Positions 59,343 to 64,000 of a DNA stretch of 64,000 nucleotides are shown here, piece by piece. The position numbers and the translations under genes were made by a program. The DNA is from Adhaeribacter terrigena. GTDB lineage: Bacteria > Bacteroidota > Bacteroidia > Cytophagales > Hymenobacteraceae. Position 1 is the stretch's first letter. The number at the start of each line of letters is the position of its first letter. The stretch spans positions 528,020 through 592,019 of the forward strand of contig NZ_JAEHFX010000003.1 of the NCBI RefSeq assembly GCF_016623615.1. Reading direction: 5' to 3'. The notes under the pieces are model-generated. The model did no database searches and was not told the DNA's origin. It saw only the letters and a list, made by a program, of their open reading frames with translations.

Positions 59343-60439
59343 TAAAAGCCTGGCTGCTGCGTTACTTCAGCAGCCGGTAAGTCGGTAATAAATTTATTAA
59401 TTAAGGCCGGTATCCGGAATAAAGAACGTACATGCGTTACGTGTCCCTGCTCAATTGCCGATTTCGCCATGCCAAAGATCACGCTCGAAGCCTGGTCCTG
59501 GGCCATGGTTATACCTCCTTTATTCTGAATAGCTTTCAGACCTTGGGTACCGTCGTTGCCCATACCCGTAAGCACAATGCCCAACACATTTTTGCCTCCG
59601 ATTGCTGCAACTGAATCCATGAGTTTATCTACTGAAGGCCGGTCGTATACATTTTCAGCATCCGGCGCAAAACCGATCGAATATTGTCCCGTCCGGTTCA
59701 TTTCCGGCAAAACGACGGTATTCTTCCCGCCCGGGGCAATAATGATTTTTCCTTTCAGCAACCTGATCCCGGGTTTTCCTTCCACTACTTTCAAGCGGGT
59801 TAAGGTTTGCAGACGACGCGCAAAAGAGCCCGTAAAACCAGCTGGTAAATGCACCGCGATCAGCACGCAGGCATCCAGATTTTCATCCAGCCGGGCCACG
59901 ATCTTTTCAACTGCCTGCGTACCGCCCGTAGAAGCCCCGATTACAACAATGCCTTTTGGCGTTTTTACCAAGGGCCTTTTTAAAGCAAAAACGGTATCGT
60001 TTTGAGCAGTAAAACTCGGCTCCAATTCCTGCTCCCGTACCGCCCTGATCTTTTTAAGGATCTCGCTCTTCATATCGAGCAAGCGGGGTTGCAGCTGGTG
60101 GGCCGGCTTCAGAATAAAATCATAAATGCCCATTTCCGCCGCTTTCATTACCGGGCCGGCGCTCTGGTTTGCCTGGTCGAGCAGTACCAGAGCCGGTACG
60201 CCACTTTCCTGGTACACCTGTTGCAGGCAACTTAACTGCCGCTGGTACTGCAGATTCAGACCAGCCAACACCAGATCCGGGCGTTGCTGACGCACCGCTG
60301 CCACCAGCGACTTTTCGTCGGCGGCCGTGTCCAGCACTTCCAGGTCGGGTTGGGCCTGCACCATATTGGTGAGCACCAGCCTCGAAAAATTGGAGCTGTC
60401 TGAAATAATAACCTTAAGCTTCTGGGAACCCGTGAGCAC
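59342..60439 (-). CDS. cheB: CheB protein-glutamate methylesterase with degenerate receiver
   Basis: 365 residues; GTG start at 60439, with an in-frame stop shortly upstream. The N-terminal receiver (about 8-120) lacks the phospho-acceptor: the usual PDxVxLDxxMP is PDLVLAGLNLQ here, with Gly in place of Asp. The switch Thr/Ser is also not conserved, though FILKP keeps the Lys. The methylesterase domain (about 168-350) is intact, with Ser in IGASTGGTQAV, His in AVHLPAGFTG and Asp in GMGNDGTQG. It should demethylate or deamidate MCP glutamates, but not under classical phospho-control. The interdomain linker contains an in-frame dispersed-element sequence. Confidence 0.9.
   Translation of the reverse strand: MLTGSQKLKVIISDSSNFSRLVLTNMVQAQPDLEVLDTAADEKSLVAAVRQQRPDLVLAGLNLQYQRQLSCLQQVYQESGVPALVLLDQANQSAGPVMKAAEMGIYDFILKPAHQLQPRLLDMKSEILKKIRAVREQELEPSFTAQNDTVFALKRPLVKTPKGIVVIGASTGGTQAVEKIVARLDENLDACVLIAVHLPAGFTGSFARRLQTLTRLKVVEGKPGIRLLKGKIIIAPGGKNTVVLPEMNRTGQYSIGFAPDAENVYDRPSVDKLMDSVAAIGGKNVLGIVLTGMGNDGTQGLKAIQNKGGITMAQDQASSVIFGMAKSAIEQGHVTHVRSLFRIPALINKFITDLPAAEVTQQPGF
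59988..60017 (-). repeat. Dispersed element inside cheB coding sequence
   Basis: On minus: GAGTTTTA and, 19 nt on, GATACCGTTTTT, translated as SFTAQNDTVF in the receiver/methylesterase linker. Confidence 0.6.
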
Positions 60440-60481
60440 GTATTTACTTTCTTAATTAAAGCGGCGAAATTGCAGCGTTGC

Positions 60482-60844
60482 TTATTTTAAGGCGTTGCCA
60501 ACCGTTTCCAGCACTTTCTCTTCGGAAAAAGGCTTTACGATATAAGCCAAAGCACCGTGTTCAATCGCTTCGTTCACAATTACTTCCTGACCCACGGCAC
60601 TTACAATAATTACCTTCATGTCAGGGTTATCCTGCTTAATGCCTTTTAACACATCCAGACCCGTGTTATCCGGCAGAATTACGTCCAGAGTAACCAAGTC
60701 AGGGTTAGTTTCTTTGGCCAGTTGCAAAGCCGTTTGTCCGTTCGGCGCTTCACCCACCACTTCGTAACCGGCATCCGTCAGCATATTTTTAAGCATGGTG
60801 CGCATGTAGAAGGAGTCGTCAACAATTAATATTCTCTTTTTCAT
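60482..60844 (-). CDS. cheY: CheY response regulator
   Basis: 120 residues, single receiver. Acid pocket in LIVDDSFYMR, phospho-acceptor Asp54 in LVTLDVILPDNTG, switch Ser in IVSAVGQE and Lys in YIVKPFSE. Fully conserved, in contrast to the CheB receiver. It lies between cheW and cheB and is the expected CheA target and CheC substrate. The output target is unknown since no flagellar or pilus motor genes are in view. Confidence 0.93.
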   Translation of the reverse strand: MKKRILIVDDSFYMRTMLKNMLTDAGYEVVGEAPNGQTALQLAKETNPDLVTLDVILPDNTGLDVLKGIKQDNPDMKVIIVSAVGQEVIVNEAIEHGALAYIVKPFSEEKVLETVGNALK

Positions 60845-60876
60845 AATATTTCTGGTGTGTCTATAAGTTGCAATAC

Positions 60877-60906
60877 TACTTTTTAAGGCGGAAACCCTAG
60901 CGTTTT
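60877..60906 (+). repeat. 30-nt dispersed element at the cheW stop
   Basis: TACTTTTT and, 19 nt on, CCTAGCGTTTT. It reads into the cheW 3' end and overlaps its stop codon. Confidence 0.6.
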
Positions 60907-61420
60907 ATAAGGGTTTCAGAAGCTGAATTTCATCGTGCGTCAGAATTTTAAAAATATCCAGCACAATGATCAGGCGGCTGCCCAGTTTACCAATTCCCTC
61001 AATGTAATTATCGTTTATGTTCAGGTCCTGAATAAAAGCCGGGGTCTTATCTATTTTTGACACCGGAATGGTCAGGGACTGCGGCATATCTCTTACAATA
61101 ATGCCAATGATGTAATCTTTAGCTTCTATGGCCAGGGTATAAGTAGACATGGCCGGGTCAGGGTGCGACGAACGGATCCGGAAACGTTCTTCCAGATCCA
61201 TGATCGCAATGATATCGCCGCGGATATTCGCCACGCCTTTTATAAAATCCGGCGTTTTGGGCATGCGGGTTATTTCCGGAGTAATGGTAACTTCCTTAAC
61301 CTGCTCGATCCGGATGCCATATTCTTCTGAACCAAGCCTGAACACGATCAGGTGGACCGTAGCTTCCATAGCCAGGTCCTTCTGATCGGTTATTTCTTCG
61401 GGGTTCTGTTTCTTATTCAT
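60905..61420 (-). CDS. cheW: Chemotaxis adaptor CheW
   Basis: 171 residues, CheW beta-barrel pair: [20 protein letters not shown], the conserved [16 protein letters not shown] hinge and a closing [12 protein letters not shown] strand. It couples the MCP tip to CheA P5. The stop of the MCP gene lies 3 nt upstream of its start, so the two are tightly coupled. Confidence 0.94.
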   Translation of the reverse strand: MNKKQNPEEITDQKDLAMEATVHLIVFRLGSEEYGIRIEQVKEVTITPEITRMPKTPDFIKGVANIRGDIIAIMDLEERFRIRSSHPDPAMSTYTLAIEAKDYIIGIIVRDMPQSLTIPVSKIDKTPAFIQDLNINDNYIEGIGKLGSRLIIVLDIFKILTHDEIQLLKPL

Positions 61421-61423
61421 TTA

Positions 61424-64000
61424 CTACTTTTTCGAAGCGGGTTTCTTGGCAGCGGCATTTGCGGCGGCTTTTTTGGCCTCCTCGTTTGCACGGTTATCCT
61501 GGGCCGGCTTAGTAGCCGGAGCCTGTCTGCGGGCCGGAGCAACCGGCATTACCGGGTTCCGGCGCGCCACTTTCTGCTGGATCAACAGGTTGCCGTTTAT
61601 CAGTTTAAAGGCTGAAATTCCAAGCTGCAAGTCTTCTGCAATATCATTCAGTTGCTGGCTCGAAGCGGTTAGCTCCTGCATGGAAGCTGAAAGCTGCTTG
61701 GCCGTACCTGCCACCTGTTGCGTACCGGAAGCCGTTTGCTCAGCAATTGCCACCACTTCTTCCACGTATTTCACAACGTCGGAAATAGATGATTTCTGCA
61801 CTTCGGTAGCCGTTAGAATATCCTGGGCCGTTCTCAGCGATTCGCCGGTAGAAGTAGCAATGTTTTTGAAAGCGCTCGATGCTTCGAAGGTAGCATTCTT
61901 TCCTTTCAATACCCGCCCTTCCATGGTCGAGATCGCCGCTGCTGCAGAAGAAGTATCTTTTTTCACGTCTTCAACCAAAGTAGCAATTTCGTTGGCCGAT
62001 TTCCGTGAGCCTTCCGCTAGTTTCCGGATCTCTTCGGCTACTACCGCAAAACCACGTCCTGCTTCCCCGGCACGAGCCGCCTCGATGGCTGCGTTAAGTG
62101 CCAGTAAGTTGGTCTGCGCCGCAATGTCGGTAATTACCCCAAGCGATTTGGATATCTCCTGCGAACGGGTACTCAGTACTTCGATGGTTTTGGAAGTAAG
62201 CGCCGCGGAAGTAGAAATCTCTTCCATGTTTTTCACCACTTCGGCTACCGTTTTCAGACCGAGCTGGGAAGTTTCCTCACCCAGGATCGCGGCCTTGTTC
62301 ACAACGTCTGCTTTACCGGCCGTTTCCTTGGTCGCTTTCATGATCTCTTCTATCAGCTTAAAGGCCTGGTCAGTTTTCAACGCCTGGTTTTGCGCACCTT
62401 CCGCCATTTGCTGCATGCTCAAGGAAACGTCTACCGTGATCCGGCTCATTTCCAAACCTTTGGCGGCCATTTCTTCCGAAGAACTTCCTACTACCAGCGA
62501 GCTTTCGTTGATCTCGCCGAGTAAGGTATTCAGGTTATCTACCGCCATATTCAAGGCATTCGACATGGCCAGAATATCACCCGCGGTATGGATCTCAACT
62601 TTCTGGGTCAGGTCACCTTCCGAGATGGCTCTTACAATTCTGGAAACTTCCAGCACCGGCGTTACAATCGATTCCAACAGGTCGTTCAGCGTATCTACGA
62701 GTTCTTTCCAGCTTCCGCCTACCCCATGTACTGTGGCACGTTCAGTTAGTTTTCCTTCCACACCGGCTACTCTTGCTACCCGGCTAACCTCACCCGCTAA
62801 ACGGTTCAGGTCATCCACCATGCTGTTGATCGTTTCAGCCAGGTCAGCCACTTCACCTTTTGCTTCCAGTATCAGTTTCTGCGTAAGGTCACCTTTCGAT
62901 ACTGCTGTTACGATCTTAATGATACCGCGTACCTGTGTGGTCAGGTTAGCAGCCATCGTATTTACGTTATCGGTCAGGTCTTTCCAAACACCACCAACAT
63001 TCGGCACCGCCGCCTGGCCACCGAGTTTTCCTTCGGTACCTACTTCAAGTGCCACCCGGGTTACCTCACCAGCAAAGATGTTGAGGGAATCCACCATCTG
63101 GTTGAGGATGTTTTTCAGCTCTAAAATTTCGCCTTTTACATCCACGGTCATTTTCTGGCTCAGATCACCGCGCGCAACCGCTGTCGCAACGTTGGCAATA
63201 TCCCGCACCTGAAGCGTCAGGTTAGATGCCATGGTGTTTACGTTGTCGGTCAGTTCTTTCCAGGTTCCGCGTACTTTTGGCACATTGGCCTGGCCGCCAA
63301 GTTTTCCTTCCGTACCTACTTCACGCGCTACCCGGGTTACCTCATCAGCAAAGATGTTCAGTGAATCCACCATCTGGTTGAGGATGTTTTTCAGTTCCAG
63401 GATCTCGCCTTTCACTTCCACTTCCATCTTCTGGCTCAGGTCTCCACGCGCTACCGAAGTGGCCACGTTGGCAATATCGCGTACCTGCGAAGTTAAGTTT
63501 GAGGCCATGGAGTTTACGTTGTCAGTAAGTCCTTTCCACACCCCGCCTACGTTCGGCACATTGGCTTGTCCGCCCAGTTTTCCTTCAGTACCTACTTCAA
63601 GCGCCACGCGGGTTACTTCGTCGGCAAAGATGTTGAGGGAATCTACCATCTGGTTGATATTCTCTTTCAGTTGAAGGAGTTCGCCTTTAACATCTACCGT
63701 GATTTTCTGGCTCAGGTCACCGCGGGCAACCGCCGTGGCAACATTGGCAATATCACGTACCTGATTGGTTAAGTTACCGGCCATGTAGTTTACGTTGTCG
63801 GTAAGGGCTTTCCAAACGCCGGCCACATTCGGCACCGTTGCCTGGCCACCCAGTTTACCTTCCGAACCTACTTCCAGCGCCACGCGGGTTACTTCCGAAG
63901 CAAAAGAACTCAGCTGATCTACCATGATGTTGATCACATCTTTGATCTGGAGGATCTCGCCTTTTACATCTACCGTAATTTTCTGGGTTAAGTCGCCGTT
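61424..64000 (-). CDS. Poly-HAMP methyl-accepting chemotaxis protein (5' end outside window)
   Basis: 858 codons are visible and the frame is open to the window edge, so the N-terminus is missing. The left part in protein terms is a run of near-identical 92-residue units (276 bp period), each with [28 protein letters not shown] and GDLSQK-x-VKGEIL blocks, the type also found in fungal group III (Nik1/Os-1) kinases. Two diverged units follow, then a cytoplasmic signalling domain with tip [20 protein letters not shown]. The C-terminus is Ala/Lys-rich ([10 protein letters not shown]) with no CheR-docking pentapeptide. No membrane segment is in the visible part, so it may be a soluble receptor. 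It heads the che operon. Confidence 0.93.
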   Translation of the reverse strand, partial: NGDLTQKITVDVKGEILQIKDVINIMVDQLSSFASEVTRVALEVGSEGKLGGQATVPNVAGVWKALTDNVNYMAGNLTNQVRDIANVATAVARGDLSQKITVDVKGELLQLKENINQMVDSLNIFADEVTRVALEVGTEGKLGGQANVPNVGGVWKGLTDNVNSMASNLTSQVRDIANVATSVARGDLSQKMEVEVKGEILELKNILNQMVDSLNIFADEVTRVAREVGTEGKLGGQANVPKVRGTWKELTDNVNTMASNLTLQVRDIANVATAVARGDLSQKMTVDVKGEILELKNILNQMVDSLNIFAGEVTRVALEVGTEGKLGGQAAVPNVGGVWKDLTDNVNTMAANLTTQVRGIIKIVTAVSKGDLTQKLILEAKGEVADLAETINSMVDDLNRLAGEVSRVARVAGVEGKLTERATVHGVGGSWKELVDTLNDLLESIVTPVLEVSRIVRAISEGDLTQKVEIHTAGDILAMSNALNMAVDNLNTLLGEINESSLVVGSSSEEMAAKGLEMSRITVDVSLSMQQMAEGAQNQALKTDQAFKLIEEIMKATKETAGKADVVNKAAILGEETSQLGLKTVAEVVKNMEEISTSAALTSKTIEVLSTRSQEISKSLGVITDIAAQTNLLALNAAIEAARAGEAGRGFAVVAEEIRKLAEGSRKSANEIATLVEDVKKDTSSAAAAISTMEGRVLKGKNATFEASSAFKNIATSTGESLRTAQDILTATEVQKSSISDVVKYVEEVVAIAEQTASGTQQVAGTAKQLSASMQELTASSQQLNDIAEDLQLGISAFKLINGNLLIQQKVARRNPVMPVAPARRQAPATKPAQDNRANEEAKKAAANAAAKKPASKK
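62600..64000 (-). repeat. Tandem 276-bp coding repeats (poly-HAMP)
   Basis: The same sequence block (TTTACGTT-x-TC near each unit) recurs at 62963, 63239, 63515 and 63791, exactly 276 bp apart, with high DNA identity between the inner units. It continues past the window edge. Confidence 0.9.

Noticed and set aside
61446..63212. A 588-codon open frame antisense to the MCP gene
   Set aside because: It mirrors the repetitive MCP codons, has no domain of its own and low-complexity Ser/Ala/Thr content. The MCP on the other strand explains it fully.
62600..64000. Regular repeats that might be read as a CRISPR array
   Set aside because: The period is 276 bp with no spacers, and the repeats are translated as HAMP units.

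Overview
The window reads as chromosomal DNA of a Bacteroidota bacterium, most likely in the Cytophagales (a Hymenobacteraceae-like genome is my guess; the genus cannot be read from the sequence). The case rests on the two tRNA-Asp promoters, which have the -33 TTG / 20 nt / -7 TAnnTTTG architecture of this phylum, on the general lack of Shine-Dalgarno sequences, and on families typical of the phylum (S46 dipeptidyl-peptidase, SpoIIC-anchored lipoproteins ending in C after a short hydrophobic stretch, DUF3127 protein, AddAB-type helicase/nuclease pair, poly-HAMP signalling protein). No rRNA, IS element, CRISPR array or intact prophage is visible.

Layout. 1-2.6 kb: a PAS histidine kinase and a convergent single-domain response regulator, bracketed by two copies of the 3' end of an acyltransferase gene (one intact, one a remnant). 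2.6-8.1 kb: outer-membrane barrel, urocanase, a patatin/MBL-hydrolase pair and accA. 8.2-8.9 kb: two tRNA-Asp genes, duplicated together with leader and -7 box. 9-13.4 kb: unknown proteins, an XRE regulator behind several large palindromes, and an L,D-transpeptidase. 13.5-20.4 kb: M1 aminopeptidase, cyanophycinase tail-to-tail with isoaspartyl peptidase, an OB-fold protein, an SDR and an AlbA_2 protein. 20.5-33.6 kb: PhoH-like ATPase, DinB, S46 peptidase, two SDR/epimerases, a BaiN-type flavoprotein, a DUF2383 protein, a DEAD-box helicase and an unknown. 34-41.8 kb: AddA- and AddB-type recombination genes split by an AT-rich DUF262-HNH gene. 41.9-53.4 kb: LysM protein, lipoproteins, RmuC, M2 peptidase, pirin, an S24-type repressor, an S8 protease, RecQ, a copper-binding four-helix protein and a YvlD-type membrane protein. 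53.5-56.9 kb: a polyamine operon (SpeD-SpeE fusion plus agmatinase-like ureohydrolase) and an AbiC-like membrane protein. 57-64 kb: a chemotaxis-type operon transcribed leftward as poly-HAMP MCP, cheW, cheY, cheB, cheA, cheC; the MCP runs off the right edge.

The most unusual structure is not a gene. A rigid element of about 30 nt recurs more than 30 times: a (G)ACTTTTT-like box, then, 19 nt from its first base, the core CATAGCG (or CATACCG, GATAGCG, CCTACCG), embedded in AAAAC-N6-GTTTT. It sits near gene starts and stop codons on both strands, and two copies lie in frame inside cheB and addA. I do not recognise it as a described element.

How the genes connect: the peptidases (M1, S46, M2, S8, isoaspartyl peptidase), cyanophycinase and urocanase suggest a life on peptides and amino acids. 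AddAB, RecQ, RmuC, the OB-fold protein and the DEAD-box helicase are nucleic-acid maintenance. The DUF262-HNH and AbiC-like proteins are candidate phage-defence functions. The chemotaxis operon lacks cheR and flagellar genes in view and has a CheB with a degenerate receiver, so it may steer surface motility or gene expression instead of swimming.
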